The position numbers were made by a program, and so were the translations under genes. The notes under the pieces are model-generated. The model was not told the origin of the DNA, made no database searches, and worked only from the letters and a program-made list of their open reading frames with translations. Shown piece by piece: positions 36,502 through 45,617 of a stretch of 64,000 nucleotides of DNA. Position 1 is the stretch's first letter. Each line of letters starts with the position of its first letter. Source of the DNA: Bradyrhizobium guangdongense (lineage in GTDB: Bacteria > Pseudomonadota > Alphaproteobacteria > Rhizobiales > Xanthobacteraceae); contig NZ_CP030051.1 in NCBI RefSeq assembly GCF_004114975.1, forward strand, positions 186,001 to 250,000. The letters are read 5' to 3'.

Positions 36502-37767
36502 ATGCGGGAAATCAAACTCGAAGACCTCAAGTCCAAAACGCCCGCCGAGCTCGTCTCGTTTGCGGAGGAAAATGGGGTCGAGAACGCCAGCACCATGCGC
36601 AAGCAGGAGCTGCTGTTCGCCATCCTCAAGCAGCTCGCGCTGGCCGAAACCGACATTGTCGGCCAGGGCGTCGTCGAGGTGCTTTCCGACGGCTTCGGCT
36701 TCCTCCGCTCGCCCGATGCCAATTATCTGCCGGGCCCGGATGACATCTACGTCTCGCCCTCGCAGATCCGCCGTTTCGGTCTGCGCACCGGCGACACCAT
36801 CGAAGGCCACATTCGCAGTCCGAAGGAGGGCGAACGCTATTTCGCGCTGCTGAAGGTCAACACGCTTAATTTCGAGGACCCGGAAAAGGCCAAGCACAAG
36901 GTCAATTTCGACAACCTCACGCCGCTGTTTCCGAATCAGCGTTTCCGCATGGAAATCGACGATCCGACGCGGAAAGACCTGTCTGCACGCGTGATCGACA
37001 TCGTCGCGCCGATCGGCAAGGGCCAGCGCGCATTGATCGTGGCGCCGCCGCGCACCGGCAAGACCGTGCTGATGCAGAACATCGCGCATTCGATCACGGC
37101 CAACCATCCCGACTGCTATCTGATCGTGCTCTTGATCGACGAGCGTCCGGAAGAAGTCACGGACATGCAGCGCTCGGTGAAGGGCGAAGTGGTGTCGTCG
37201 ACCTTCGACGAGCCGGCTGTGCGTCACGTCCAGGTCGCCGAGATGGTGATCGAAAAGGCCAAGCGTCTCGTCGAGCACGGCCGCGACGTCGTAATTCTGC
37301 TCGATTCGATCACGCGCCTCGGGCGTGCCTACAACACCGTGGTGCCGTCATCGGGCAAGGTGCTGACCGGCGGTGTCGACGCCAACGCGCTGCAGCGGCC
37401 GAAGCGCTTCTTCGGCGCCGCCCGCAACATCGAGGAGGGCGGCTCGCTGACCATCATCGCGACCGCGCTGGTCGATACCGGCAGCCGCATGGACGAAGTC
37501 ATTTTCGAAGAGTTCAAGGGCACCGGTAACTCGGAGCTTATCTTGGACCGCAAGGTCTCGGACAAGCGCACCTTCCCCGCGATCGACATTTCGCGCTCCG
37601 GCACCCGCAAGGAGGAGCTCATCACCGACCCGCAGGTGCTCAAGAAGATGTATGTGCTCCGCCGCATCCTGAACCCGATGGGCACCATGGATGCGATCGA
37701 CTTCCTGCTCGACAAGCTCCGCTCGACCAAGAGCAACGCGGAGTTCTTCGACTCCATGAACACCTGA
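36502..37767 (+). CDS. rho: transcription termination factor Rho
   Basis: 421 residues from ATG 36502. N-terminal helix bundle ([17 protein letters not shown]), cold-shock-like RNA-binding part with [23 protein letters not shown] cut here to its first residues, Q-loop and Walker [12 protein letters not shown] near 180, Walker [12 protein letters not shown] near 262. It ends transcription at rut sites by RNA-dependent ATPase activity. It is preceded by a leader of about 250 bases and ended by a strong intrinsic terminator at 37788. Confidence 0.97.
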   Translation: MREIKLEDLKSKTPAELVSFAEENGVENASTMRKQELLFAILKQLALAETDIVGQGVVEVLSDGFGFLRSPDANYLPGPDDIYVSPSQIRRFGLRTGDTIEGHIRSPKEGERYFALLKVNTLNFEDPEKAKHKVNFDNLTPLFPNQRFRMEIDDPTRKDLSARVIDIVAPIGKGQRALIVAPPRTGKTVLMQNIAHSITANHPDCYLIVLLIDERPEEVTDMQRSVKGEVVSSTFDEPAVRHVQVAEMVIEKAKRLVEHGRDVVILLDSITRLGRAYNTVVPSSGKVLTGGVDANALQRPKRFFGAARNIEEGGSLTIIATALVDTGSRMDEVIFEEFKGTGNSELILDRKVSDKRTFPAIDISRSGTRKEELITDPQVLKKMYVLRRILNPMGTMDAIDFLLDKLRSTKSNAEFFDSMNT

Positions 37768-37787
37768 GTGCGGTGCAGCATTGGATT

Positions 37788-37812
37788 AAAGGGCGCCTTC
37801 GGGCGCTCTTTT
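37788..37812 (+). terminator. intrinsic terminator of rho
   Basis: Stem AAAGGGCGCC (37788-37797), loop TTCG, stem GGCGCTCTTT (37802-37811) with one G-T pair, then T. It lies 20 bases after the rho stop. Confidence 0.85.
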
Positions 37813-37972
37813 CGTTTGTGCGGCTATGCTGCAGCGGTCGTGCAGCATAGTCGATGGTCTGACCGCACCGTCTAGTTCTCTCCGATCCCGTTGATAAATC
37901 TGTATAATACCTCCACCCGCAAGCGTTGGCCTCGACTGATGAACGGGAATTTCGCAGCAAACGCGGCGCTTT

Positions 37973-38019
37973 ATATTGCGGTGCAATATTCCCTTTGCTG
38001 CGGTTCGAAGCGCAGCAAA
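37973..38019. repeat. two adjacent inverted repeats upstream of mnmE
   Basis: First: ATATTGC-GGT-GCAATAT at 37973-37989. Second, four bases later: TTTGCTGCG at 37994-38002 pairs with CGCAGCAAA at 38011-38019 around GTTCGAAG. Both are perfect. They lie in the 312-base gap between rho and mnmE, which otherwise holds the rho terminator and a TATAAT at 37903-37908. Purpose unknown; operator sites or leader structure are possible. Confidence 0.6.
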
Positions 38020-38079
38020 AGTGGGCTTCGGCCTCAAACGGGCTGTTTGCCTTTTCCTCACCAGCCGGACAAATAGGCC

Positions 38080-39426
38080 ATGCACCCGCGAGATCAGACC
38101 ATCTTTGCATTGTCGTCCGGGCGTCCGCCGAGCGCGATCGCGATGGTGCGTGTGTCGGGCTCGCAAGCGGGACACGTGCTGGCGACGCTCGCAGGTGAGT
38201 TGCCGGCCCCGCGGCAAGCCAGCCGCGGGCTGCTGCATGACGCCACGGGCCAGCCGATCGACGATTCGGTCGTGCTCTGGTTTCCGGCGCCGGGCAGTGC
38301 GACCGGCGAGGACGTCGCCGAATTTCACGTGCATGGCGGCCGCGCGGTGCTGGCCGCGCTCCTCGCCGCGATTTCCGTTATTCCGAATACGCGCGCGGCG
38401 GAGCCGGGCGAGTTCACCCGGCGGGCTTTCGAGAACGGCAAGCTCGATCTCACGGAAGCCGAGGGGCTCGACGATCTCATCCATGCCGACACCGACCGCC
38501 AGCGTCGCCAGGCGCTGCGGCAGTTGCAGGGTTTGCTCGGCGATCACGCGCGCGACTGGCGCGAGCGCATCATCGAGGCGTCGGCGCTGATCGAGGCCGG
38601 TATCGATTTTTCCGATGAAGGCGACGTGCCCACAGAATTGAGGGCGCCGGCAGTCAGGGCGATCAAGGCGCTGCATGATGAAATTACGAAAGTCCTTGCG
38701 GCACAGGCACATTCCGAACGCCTGCGCGACGGCTTGGTGGTCGCGATAACAGGCGAGCCGAATGTCGGCAAGTCGACCCTGATGAATCAGCTTGCCCGCC
38801 GCGAGGTCGCGATCGTCTCACCGTATGCCGGCACCACGCGCGACGTGATCGAAGTGCAGCTCGATCTCGATGGCTATCCCGTCACTGTCATCGACACGGC
38901 CGGGATTCGCGAGACCAATGATCCGGTCGAGCAGGAAGGTGTCCGCCGGGCGCGGGCGCGGGCCGAAGAGGCCGACCTGGTCCTGTGGCTGGTGGAAGGC
39001 GGGCAGGCCATCGATCCGGACGCGCTGCGGTCGCTTCGGAAATCCGGAGATGGCGATCGGCCGGACGGGCCGGTCTGGATCGTGCGCAACAAGATCGACC
39101 TCGGGGCAGCCGGACTAACGGGTGAGTTCGGAATCTCGGCGAGCCGTGGTGATGGCATTCCGGAACTGGTGGAGGCCCTCGTGAAATTCGCCGCCGAGTT
39201 CTTCGGAACCAGCGAGGGCGCATTGGTTACCCGAGCCCGCCAACGCGATCTGTTGACCCGTGCGGCGGACAGCTTGCGCCGGAGTCTGGAGCTTGTAGAA
39301 GAGGGCGAAGAACTCGCCGCCGAAGAGCTGCGCACCGCCGCTTATGCGCTCGGCCGTTTGCTCGGTCGGGTGGATGTCGAGGACGTCCTTGGGGCCATCT
39401 TCCAGAAGTTCTGCATCGGAAAGTAA
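38080..39426 (+). CDS. mnmE: tRNA modification GTPase MnmE (TrmE)
   Basis: 448 residues. N-terminal folate-binding domain ([20 protein letters not shown]), helical part, and an inserted G domain with [12 protein letters not shown] near residue 225, TTRD near 252, DTAG near 272 and NKID near 336. The C-terminus is FQKFCIGK, the conserved FCIGK with the functional cysteine. Together with MnmG it makes 5-carboxymethylaminomethyl uridine at tRNA wobble position 34. The gene order mnmE-mnmG-rsmG-parAB is typical for the origin-proximal region. Confidence 0.97.
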   Translation: MHPRDQTIFALSSGRPPSAIAMVRVSGSQAGHVLATLAGELPAPRQASRGLLHDATGQPIDDSVVLWFPAPGSATGEDVAEFHVHGGRAVLAALLAAISVIPNTRAAEPGEFTRRAFENGKLDLTEAEGLDDLIHADTDRQRRQALRQLQGLLGDHARDWRERIIEASALIEAGIDFSDEGDVPTELRAPAVRAIKALHDEITKVLAAQAHSERLRDGLVVAITGEPNVGKSTLMNQLARREVAIVSPYAGTTRDVIEVQLDLDGYPVTVIDTAGIRETNDPVEQEGVRRARARAEEADLVLWLVEGGQAIDPDALRSLRKSGDGDRPDGPVWIVRNKIDLGAAGLTGEFGISASRGDGIPELVEALVKFAAEFFGTSEGALVTRARQRDLLTRAADSLRRSLELVEEGEELAAEELRTAAYALGRLLGRVDVEDVLGAIFQKFCIGK

Positions 39427-39469
39427 GAGCTAGTTCTATATTGTAAACTAGTGCTTGTTCCGCTGCTCG

Positions 39470-39485
39470 TGTTTCACGTGAAACA
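39470..39485. other. parS: parS site 1
   Basis: TGTTTCACGTGAAACA, identical to the consensus bound by chromosomal ParB. It lies 44 bases after the mnmE stop. Confidence 0.92.
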
Positions 39486-39505
39486 TGGTTGCCGCCCTTT
39501 CAACG

Positions 39506-39521
39506 CGTTTCACGTGAAACG
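39506..39521. other. parS: parS site 2
   Basis: CGTTTCACGTGAAACG: the 14-base core is kept, both outer bases differ from consensus. Confidence 0.85.
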
Positions 39522-39530
39522 CTACCCCCT

Positions 39531-39608
39531 TCATCGCGAGCAGCAGCGATGAAGCAATCCAGCTTCCTCCAATAGTGATTCTGGATTGCTTCGCTGCGCT
39601 CAATGACG
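39531..39608. repeat. dispersed palindromic repeat, family A copy 2
   Basis: Begins TCATCGCGAGCAGCAGCGAT, then GAAGCAATCCAG, and ends CTGGATTGCTTCGCTGCGCT-CAATGACG. A shortened copy of the family seen at 22887, sitting between parS sites 2 and 3. Confidence 0.8.
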
Positions 39609-39658
39609 GCGTTGCGGCGGAGTAGTTCAACGAACTAGCATACCCCTGCGGAACTGCT

Positions 39659-39674
39659 GGTTTCACGTGAAACA
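39659..39674. other. parS: parS site 3
   Basis: GGTTTCACGTGAAACA: one outer base differs from consensus. Confidence 0.88.
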
Positions 39675-39734
39675 GAAGCTATGCAACACGCCTCGTACTG
39701 TGCATGGGGTTGTTTTGCGAGGCGGCCAAGTGCC

Positions 39735-39750
39735 GGTTTCACGTGAAACG
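39735..39750. other. parS: parS site 4
   Basis: GGTTTCACGTGAAACG: full 14-base core, both outer bases off consensus. It lies 57 bases before the mnmG start. Confidence 0.85.
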
Positions 39751-39806
39751 TCGGTTTCCCGAGTTTCCACTTCCGGCTTTCCCACCTCTGAGCTAGAAGT
39801 CCGCCC

Positions 39807-41687
39807 ATGCGATCAGAGCGAGAAAGTTTCGACGTCATCGTCATCGGGGGCGGTCATGCCGGCTGTGAGGCCGCGGCTGCTTCTGCCCGGATGGGGGCAA
39901 CGACGGCTCTGGTGACGCACCGCTTCTCCACGGTCGGCGCGATGTCCTGCAATCCCGCCATCGGCGGTCTCGGCAAGGGCCATCTGGTCCGCGAAGTCGA
40001 TGCTCTCGATGGCCTGATGGGACGGGTCGGTGACGCCGGCGGCATCCAGTTTCGCGTTCTCAATCGTCGAAAGGGTCCCGCGGTGCGTGGCCCCCGAGCC
40101 CAGGCCGATCGCAAGCTCTATGCCGCCGCGATGCAGGCCGCGATCCGGGAGACTGAGGGTCTTTCCGTGATTGAAGGTGAGGCCGACGAGTTGATCGTGG
40201 TTGATGACCGGGTGACTGGACTGCGCCTGGCGGACGGCCGGGAGCTCCGGGCAGGGGCTGTTGTCATCACCACCGGCACCTTCCTCCGTGGCCTGATCCA
40301 TCTTGGTGAGAAGAATTGGCCCGCCGGCCGGGTCGGCGAGGCCCCCGCAATGGGTCTCTCAGTTTCCTTCGAGCGCGTCGGCTTCACCCTCGGACGGCTG
40401 AAGACCGGCACGCCGCCGCGTCTCGACGGCACCACGATTGACTGGACAGCGGTCGAAATGCAGCCGGGAGACGAGCCGCCCGAGCCGTTTTCGGTGATGA
40501 CCGAGCGGATCACCACGCCACAGATCCAGTGCGGCATCACCCGGACCACCTCCGCAACCCATGAGGTGATCCGCGCCAACGTCCATCGCTCTCCGATGTA
40601 CTCTGGCCAGATCAAGAGCTCCGGACCGCGCTATTGCCCCTCGATCGAGGACAAGATCGTCCGCTTCGGGGACCGCGACGGTCATCAGATCTTCCTTGAG
40701 CCGGAAGGGCTGGACGATCCGACCGTTTATCCCAACGGCATCTCGACTTCGCTGCCGGAGGAGGTCCAACTCGCGATCCTCGCCAGCATCCCGGGCCTCG
40801 AGCGGGTGAAGATGGTTCGTCCGGGCTATGCCATCGAATACGACCACATCGATCCCCGAGAGCTCGATCCGACCCTGCAGACCAAGCGTTTGCGCGGCCT
40901 CTTCCTGGCGGGACAGATCAACGGCACTACCGGGTATGAAGAAGCCGCGGGGCAGGGCATCGTGGCGGGTCTGAACGCAGCACTCTGCGCCAGCGGCGCG
41001 GCGCTGGCGGTGTTCGACCGCGCCGACGGCTACCTCGGCGTGATGATCGACGACCTCGTCACCCGCGGGATCAGCGAGCCCTATCGGATGTTCACCTCGC
41101 GGGCCGAGTATCGGCTCACCTTGCGGGCCGACAATGCCGATCAGCGCCTGACCGAGAAGGGCATTGCGCTGGGCTGCGTCGGCAGCGCCCGGACCCGATA
41201 TCATCGCGCCAAGATGGATGCTCTGAACGCGGCGCGGACGCTGTCGAAGTCTCTGACCATCACTCCCAACGAGGCGATCAAGCACGGGCTGTCCCTGAAC
41301 CGGGACGGCCAGCGCCGGTCCGCCTTCGAGCTGATGGCTTACCCAGATATCGGCTGGAGCCAAGTCCGAGCGATCTGGCCGGAGCTCTCCGCTATCGATC
41401 CCGGCATCGCCGCCCATCTTGAGATCGACGCGAAGTATGACGTCTATCTGGAGCGCCAGAGCGCCGATGTCGAAGCCTTCCGGCGCGACGAGGGCATGGT
41501 GCTGTCGGAGATCGACTACAGCCTCGTCCCCGGTCTTTCCAACGAGGTGCGGGCCAAACTCGAGAAGGCACGGCCATTCACCGTCGGTCAGGCCGGCCGG
41601 ATCGACGGTATGACGCCGGCGGCGCTCGGCATCCTCGCGGCCTATCTTCGCCGCGAGGCGCGCAAGACCTCCAAGGCCATCGCATAG
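39807..41687 (+). CDS. mnmG: tRNA uridine-5-carboxymethylaminomethyl synthesis enzyme MnmG (GidA)
   Basis: 626 residues. The FAD-binding start [20 protein letters not shown] near residue 9, [19 protein letters not shown] near 46, [11 protein letters not shown] near 200, [15 protein letters not shown] near 370 and a C-terminal helical domain binding MnmE. Uses FAD and methylene-THF to modify tRNA wobble uridine together with MnmE. Its stop at 41687 is immediately followed by a parS-like site at 41688. Confidence 0.97.
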   Translation: MRSERESFDVIVIGGGHAGCEAAAASARMGATTALVTHRFSTVGAMSCNPAIGGLGKGHLVREVDALDGLMGRVGDAGGIQFRVLNRRKGPAVRGPRAQADRKLYAAAMQAAIRETEGLSVIEGEADELIVVDDRVTGLRLADGRELRAGAVVITTGTFLRGLIHLGEKNWPAGRVGEAPAMGLSVSFERVGFTLGRLKTGTPPRLDGTTIDWTAVEMQPGDEPPEPFSVMTERITTPQIQCGITRTTSATHEVIRANVHRSPMYSGQIKSSGPRYCPSIEDKIVRFGDRDGHQIFLEPEGLDDPTVYPNGISTSLPEEVQLAILASIPGLERVKMVRPGYAIEYDHIDPRELDPTLQTKRLRGLFLAGQINGTTGYEEAAGQGIVAGLNAALCASGAALAVFDRADGYLGVMIDDLVTRGISEPYRMFTSRAEYRLTLRADNADQRLTEKGIALGCVGSARTRYHRAKMDALNAARTLSKSLTITPNEAIKHGLSLNRDGQRRSAFELMAYPDIGWSQVRAIWPELSAIDPGIAAHLEIDAKYDVYLERQSADVEAFRRDEGMVLSEIDYSLVPGLSNEVRAKLEKARPFTVGQAGRIDGMTPAALGILAAYLRREARKTSKAIA

Positions 41688-41703
41688 GGTTTCACGTGAA
41701 ACA
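41688..41703. other. parS: parS site 5, overlapping the rsmG start
   Basis: GGTTTCACGTGAAACA, one mismatch to consensus, right after the mnmG stop. The GTG in its middle (41696) is the first possible start codon of rsmG. Confidence 0.88.
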
Positions 41704-42469
41704 GCGCGGACGGGGCGGGGACAGACCGCTATCGCGACGATCAGGAGCCGGCGAGGCCGCCGGTCGCCGGTCCGAACCGACCCCCGGGAAACCGAAGATC
41801 GACAAGGCCAGCGCCAACGATCAGGCGCTCGACTCCATCATCGCCGCCGACAAGCGCGTGGCGCTTAAACTCGCACCCGTTTCACATGAAACGGAGGAGC
41901 GGCTCAATCGCTACATTGCGCTGCTCCGGGAGTGGCAGGCCAAGACCAATCTGGTCGCGCCCTCGACCCTGCCTCACCTCTGGACCCGTCACATCGCCGA
42001 TTCGCTTCAGCTTGTGAATCTCGCGCCGTCAGCGAAACGCTGGGCCGACCTCGGCAGCGGCGGCGGCTTTCCCGGCGTCGTCCTCGCCTGCGCCATGGCC
42101 GGTACGCCGGGCGCGAGCGTTCATCTCATCGAGCGAATCGCCAAGAAGGCCGCGTTTTTGCGCGAAGCTGTTCGCATCACCACATCTCCGGGAGTCGTAC
42201 ATCTCGCTGAGATCGGGGATAATGTGGATAGAATCACCGGCCCCGTCGATTGCGTCACCGCGCGCGCGTTGGCTCCGCTAAATCAACTCATCGGCTTTGC
42301 GGAGCCGCTGATGCGCCAAGGCGCAACGGCGTTATTTCCGAAGGGTCAAGATGTAGAGGCTGAATTGACCGAAGCCGCTAAATATTGGAATATTCAGCCG
42401 CAGCTCCACCGAAGCCGGACCGGCGACGGATGGATCGTCGAACTGGCTTCGGTTGAACGGCGCGGGTGA
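41696..42469 (+). CDS. rsmG: 16S rRNA (guanine-527-N7)-methyltransferase RsmG (GidB)
   Basis: 257 residues if it starts at GTG 41696 inside a parS site, or 203 from GTG 41858, the length usual for the family. The first 50 residues are low-complexity (RRSGAGEAAGRRSEPTPGKP) and unlike RsmG, so the shorter start is plausible. The core has RLNRYIALLREWQAKTNLV, WADLGSGGGFPGVVLA (SAM site) and HLIERIAKKAAFLREA. It methylates G527 of 16S rRNA. A degenerate parS-like site lies in the coding sequence at 41878. parA follows after 25 bases. Confidence 0.92.
   Translation: MKQRGRGGDRPLSRRSGAGEAAGRRSEPTPGKPKIDKASANDQALDSIIAADKRVALKLAPVSHETEERLNRYIALLREWQAKTNLVAPSTLPHLWTRHIADSLQLVNLAPSAKRWADLGSGGGFPGVVLACAMAGTPGASVHLIERIAKKAAFLREAVRITTSPGVVHLAEIGDNVDRITGPVDCVTARALAPLNQLIGFAEPLMRQGATALFPKGQDVEAELTEAAKYWNIQPQLHRSRTGDGWIVELASVERRG
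41878..41893. other. parS: degenerate parS-like site 6 inside rsmG
   Basis: CGTTTCACATGAAACG: centre CACATG in place of CACGTG and both outer bases off. It encodes part of VSHET in RsmG. It may be a weak ParB site or a decayed one. Confidence 0.55.
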
Positions 42470-42494
42470 GGCGCTCAGGGGTTGAGGAATTTCG

Positions 42495-43361
42495 ATGACC
42501 GTGATTGACGAGCCGCAGCAAGACCAGACCGTCCAGGAGACGGACCAAGTCCCGCACGCTCACCCGCGCATTCTGGCGTTGGCGAATCAGAAGGGTGGCG
42601 TGGGAAAAACGACCACAGCGATCAACCTCGGCACGGCGCTCGCCGCGATCGGCGAGCGCGTCCTGATCGTCGATCTCGATCCGCAGGGCAATGCGTCGAC
42701 CGGCCTCGGCATCGATCGCCGCAATCGCTCTTGCTCGACCTATGACGTGCTGATCGGTGAAGCGCCCTTGCGGGAAGCGGTGGTCTCCACCGCGGTGCCG
42801 CGGCTGCACATCGCGCCCTCGACCATGGATCTCTCCGGCCTCGAGCTCGAGCTCGGGACCACGGCCGGCCGCGCCTTCAAGCTGCGCGATGCGATCGGCG
42901 CGCTCAACAACAACGTCTCGCCCGAGTCGGACTACACGTACGTGTTGATCGACTGCCCGCCCTCACTGAACCTGCTGACGGTGAATGCGATGGCGGCATC
43001 GGACGCGATCCTGGTGCCGCTGCAGTGCGAGTTCTTCGCGCTCGAAGGTTTGTCGCAATTGCTGCAGACCGTGGAGCAGGTGCGCTCGACGCTCAATCCG
43101 AACCTGTCGATCCACGGCATCGTGCTGACGATGTTCGACTCGCGCAACAACCTCTCGAACCAGGTGGTTGCCGACGTCCGCCAGTTCATGGGCGAGAAAG
43201 TCTACAAGACCATGATCCCGCGTAACGTGCGCATTTCGGAAGCGCCGTCCTATGGCAAGCCGGTGCTGGTCTACGATCTCAAATGCGTCGGCAGCGAAGC
43301 GTACTTGCGTCTCGCCACCGAAGTGATCCAGCGCGAGCGCGAGCTGCGCGTCACGCATTAG
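42495..43361 (+). CDS. parA: chromosome partitioning ATPase ParA (Soj)
   Basis: 288 residues. Deviant Walker A NQKGGVGKTTTAINLG near residue 33, LIVDLDPQGNASTGLG near 60 and LIDCPPSLNLLTVNA near 150. It forms the nucleoid-bound gradient along which ParB-parS complexes move. It starts 25 bases after rsmG. Parsing of parS sites just upstream supports a role with the chromosome and not a plasmid. The parB start lies about 140 bases on, with a palindromic repeat in between. Confidence 0.97.
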   Translation: MTVIDEPQQDQTVQETDQVPHAHPRILALANQKGGVGKTTTAINLGTALAAIGERVLIVDLDPQGNASTGLGIDRRNRSCSTYDVLIGEAPLREAVVSTAVPRLHIAPSTMDLSGLELELGTTAGRAFKLRDAIGALNNNVSPESDYTYVLIDCPPSLNLLTVNAMAASDAILVPLQCEFFALEGLSQLLQTVEQVRSTLNPNLSIHGIVLTMFDSRNNLSNQVVADVRQFMGEKVYKTMIPRNVRISEAPSYGKPVLVYDLKCVGSEAYLRLATEVIQRERELRVTH

Positions 43362-43368
43362 CGCTACG

Positions 43369-43454
43369 GTAGGGTGGGCAAAGGCGTTTTCGTCGTGCCC
43401 ACCGTCTTCCGCTTATGAACAATTGGTGGGCACGCTTCGCTTTGCCCAACCTAC
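43369..43454. repeat. dispersed palindromic repeat, family B copy 1
   Basis: Outer halves GTAGGGTGGGCAAAGGCG and CGCTTTGCCCAACCTAC, inner halves CGTGCCCACC and GGTGGGCACG. It lies between parA and parB. A second copy is at 56452-56528. Confidence 0.85.
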
Positions 43455-43502
43455 GACAATTCAGTTCTGGAGTGCTGCAGCGTGAATCCAAGGGAGCTGG
43501 CG

Positions 43503-44390
43503 ATGGCCGATGAAGCGCGTTCGCGACTGGGCCGGGGTCTTGCAAGTCTGATCGGTGATGTCGGCGGCGAGGCCCAGCACGTCGACCGTCCGCGCGCGCA
43601 ACGCAAGGTGCCGATCGAATTCATCAAGGCCAATCCGCGCAATCCGCGCCGGACTTTTTCGGATACCGAGCTCAAGGAGCTCTCCGAGTCCATCAAGCAG
43701 CACGGCGTGATCCAGCCGATCGTGGTGCGTCCCGTGAAGGGCGCACAGGATCGCTACGAGATCATCGCCGGCGAACGGCGCTGGCGCGCCTCGCAGATGG
43801 CCGGCCTGCACGAGGTGCCTATCGTGCCGGTCGACATCAGCGACAGCGATGCGCTGGAATTCGCGATCGTCGAGAACGTGCAGCGCGAAGACCTCAACCC
43901 GATGGAGGAGGCGCAGGGCTATCACGCGCTCGCCAACGAGTTCAAACGCAGCCAGGACGACATCGCAAAGGTCGTCGGCAAGAGCCGCAGCCATGTCGCC
44001 AACATGATGCGGCTGACCAAGCTGCCGGCCGAAGTGCAGGCCTTGATCGCGACCGGGGATCTGACCGCCGGTCACGCCCGCGCGCTGATCGGCGTGCCCG
44101 ATCCGCTGGCCGCCGCCAAGCGCATCGTCGAGGAAGGTCTCAACGTCCGCCAGGCCGAGGCGCTCGCGCATGAAGAGGGCGTGCCGGAGCGCAAGCCGCA
44201 GAAGGCGCGCAGCAGCGGCGGCAAGGAGAAAGACCCTGATACGATCGACCTGGAGAAGCGTGTCAGCGACGCACTCGGCCTCAAGGTCACCGTCAACCAC
44301 CGCGACCCCGGCGGCTCGGTCCAGATCAACTACCGCAACCTCGATCAGCTCGACGAGGTGATGAAGCGGCTGGCGAAGGGCGCGCTGTAG
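43503..44390 (+). CDS. parB: chromosome partitioning protein ParB
   Basis: 295 residues from ATG 43503 (GGAGCTGG upstream); GTG 43482 would add seven. After the ParA-contacting start (RSRLGRGLASLIGDV) come the CTP-binding motif AGERRWRASQM near residue 90, ENVQREDLNPMEEAQGYH, and the helix-turn-helix that reads parS (QDDIAKVVGKSRSHVANMMRL near 155). The C-terminal dimer domain ends LDQLDEVMKRLAKGAL. It loads at parS and spreads. Six sites matching or close to consensus lie within 4.1 kb upstream. Confidence 0.97.
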   Translation: MADEARSRLGRGLASLIGDVGGEAQHVDRPRAQRKVPIEFIKANPRNPRRTFSDTELKELSESIKQHGVIQPIVVRPVKGAQDRYEIIAGERRWRASQMAGLHEVPIVPVDISDSDALEFAIVENVQREDLNPMEEAQGYHALANEFKRSQDDIAKVVGKSRSHVANMMRLTKLPAEVQALIATGDLTAGHARALIGVPDPLAAAKRIVEEGLNVRQAEALAHEEGVPERKPQKARSSGGKEKDPDTIDLEKRVSDALGLKVTVNHRDPGGSVQINYRNLDQLDEVMKRLAKGAL

Positions 44391-44429
44391 AGCTCAGTGC
44401 CGTCCGGGCGAAAGCCAGCTCTCTACACT

Positions 44430-44510
44430 CGTCAATTGTGAGCGCAGCGAAGCAATCCAGAGTCCCTCCGCGGAAAGATTCTGGATTGTTTCGCTGCGCT
44501 CGCAATGACG
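44430..44510. repeat. dispersed palindromic repeat, family A copy 3
   Basis: Starts CGTCAATTGTGAGCGCAGCG, then AAGCAATCCAG, and ends CTGGATTGTTTCGCTGCGCT-CGCAATGACG. Lies between parB and holA, which converge. Confidence 0.85.
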
Positions 44511-44527
44511 TGGAGAGAGCGTGGGGT

Positions 44528-45556
44528 TTATCCCCTTCGCCTCGCGTTCGCCGCGATCGCCATCAGCGTGCGCTGGGCGATGGCGGCGGCGAGCGTAGAT
44601 TGCTTGCGGGTGTCGAGCGCGGCGGTCGCAAGCTGCTCGATGACCGCGGCGAGCTTTGCCGCGCTGAAATTGCGCAGCGCGGTTTCGACCATCGGTTTCC
44701 GCGAAAAATGCAGCCGCGGAAATCCGCCGTCGAGCACGGCGGACGCCGGCGTGCCGTCGGCAATCGCGAGCGCGGATTTGTGCAGCCACGCGGCGTGGCG
44801 CTGCGCGGCCGAGATGATCACGCCGGGATAGGTGCCGGCGATCATCGCCTTGGCGAATTCGGTCTCGACGATCTCGGGCCGGCCGGCGAAGGCGCCGTCG
44901 ACGATCGGATCGAGCTTCAGCTCGGATGCGTCCGCGACCACGGACATCACGTCGTCCAGCGTGATCTCGCCTTTGCCATGGGCGTAGAGTGTCAGCTTAC
45001 GCAGCTCGTTGCGGGACGCCTGGCGGTCGCCGCCGAGGAACGACATCAACGCGGCGCGGGCGTCCTGCGCGATGCGCAGATTCGCGGTGCGAAGCTCGTC
45101 CTCCATCAGTTTCGCCAGATCGCGCTCGGTGTCGGGATAGCAGCCGATCGCCACCGCGGTCTTGGCCTTTTCGCAGGCCTTGCGCAGCGGTGATTCCGGG
45201 CGCAGCTCGCCGGCCTCGATCACGATGCGGCAATCCTTCACGCCCATCTCAGCCAGCGTGTCGACACCGGCAGCAAAGCTCCGTGATCCCGCGCGGATGC
45301 GAATGGCGCGGCGACCGCCGAACAGCGGCACGGTCATGGCTTCGTCGACCAGGCGTGACGGCTCGGCGGAGAGCTCGTCGCCGTCGAGCTTGACCAGCGA
45401 GAAGGGATCGTTGGGATCGTCGACGGCGGACGCAACCAATGCGTCGGCGCGCTCGCGTACCAAGCCGGCATCAGGACCATAGAGCAGGATGATCGGCCGG
45501 CCCGCGTCGGGGCGGGCGAGGAAGGCGTCGATCTCTTTTCCGCGCAGCGCGACCAT
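44528..45556 (-). CDS. holA: DNA polymerase III delta subunit
   Basis: 342 residues. It starts MVALRGKEIDAFLARP and has LLYGPDAGLVRERADALV near residue 25, the HolA signature, with DELSAEPSRLVDEAMT and RAIRIRAGSRSF after it. The rest is the AAA+-like clamp-loader fold; HolA has no functional ATP site. It opens the sliding clamp during loading. It follows lptE in the row leuS-lptE-holA. Confidence 0.92.
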   Translation of the reverse strand: MVALRGKEIDAFLARPDAGRPIILLYGPDAGLVRERADALVASAVDDPNDPFSLVKLDGDELSAEPSRLVDEAMTVPLFGGRRAIRIRAGSRSFAAGVDTLAEMGVKDCRIVIEAGELRPESPLRKACEKAKTAVAIGCYPDTERDLAKLMEDELRTANLRIAQDARAALMSFLGGDRQASRNELRKLTLYAHGKGEITLDDVMSVVADASELKLDPIVDGAFAGRPEIVETEFAKAMIAGTYPGVIISAAQRHAAWLHKSALAIADGTPASAVLDGGFPRLHFSRKPMVETALRNFSAAKLAAVIEQLATAALDTRKQSTLAAAIAQRTLMAIAANARRRG

Positions 45557-45569
45557 GTTGCCTGATACG

Positions 45570-45609
45570 CGTCATTCCGGGTTTATGCTTCGCATGCCCC
45601 GGAATGACG
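45570..45609. repeat. short palindromic repeat, family C copy 2
   Basis: CGTCATTCCGGGTTTATGCT at its start and CCCCGGAATGACG at its end. It lies between lptE and holA. A longer relative is at 55463-55568. Confidence 0.7.
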
Positions 45610-45617
45610 GGGATGAA

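Larger units (their letters stand above)
39427..39806. other. mnmE-mnmG intergenic region holding four parS-like sites and a palindromic repeat
   Basis: 380 bases, none of them coding as far as I can see. The spacing of the parS-like sites from start to start is 36, 153 and 76 bases. The promoter of mnmG must also lie here, so ParB binding may influence its expression; that is inference. Confidence 0.8.

Noticed and set aside
37880..37910. Sigma-70-like promoter with TATAAT at 37903
   Set aside because: A good -10 but no acceptable -35 at the correct distance; TTGATA at 37891 is too close.
37891..38076. 61-codon frame between rho and mnmE
   Set aside because: No ribosome site, poor composition, and it is made largely of the two inverted repeats.
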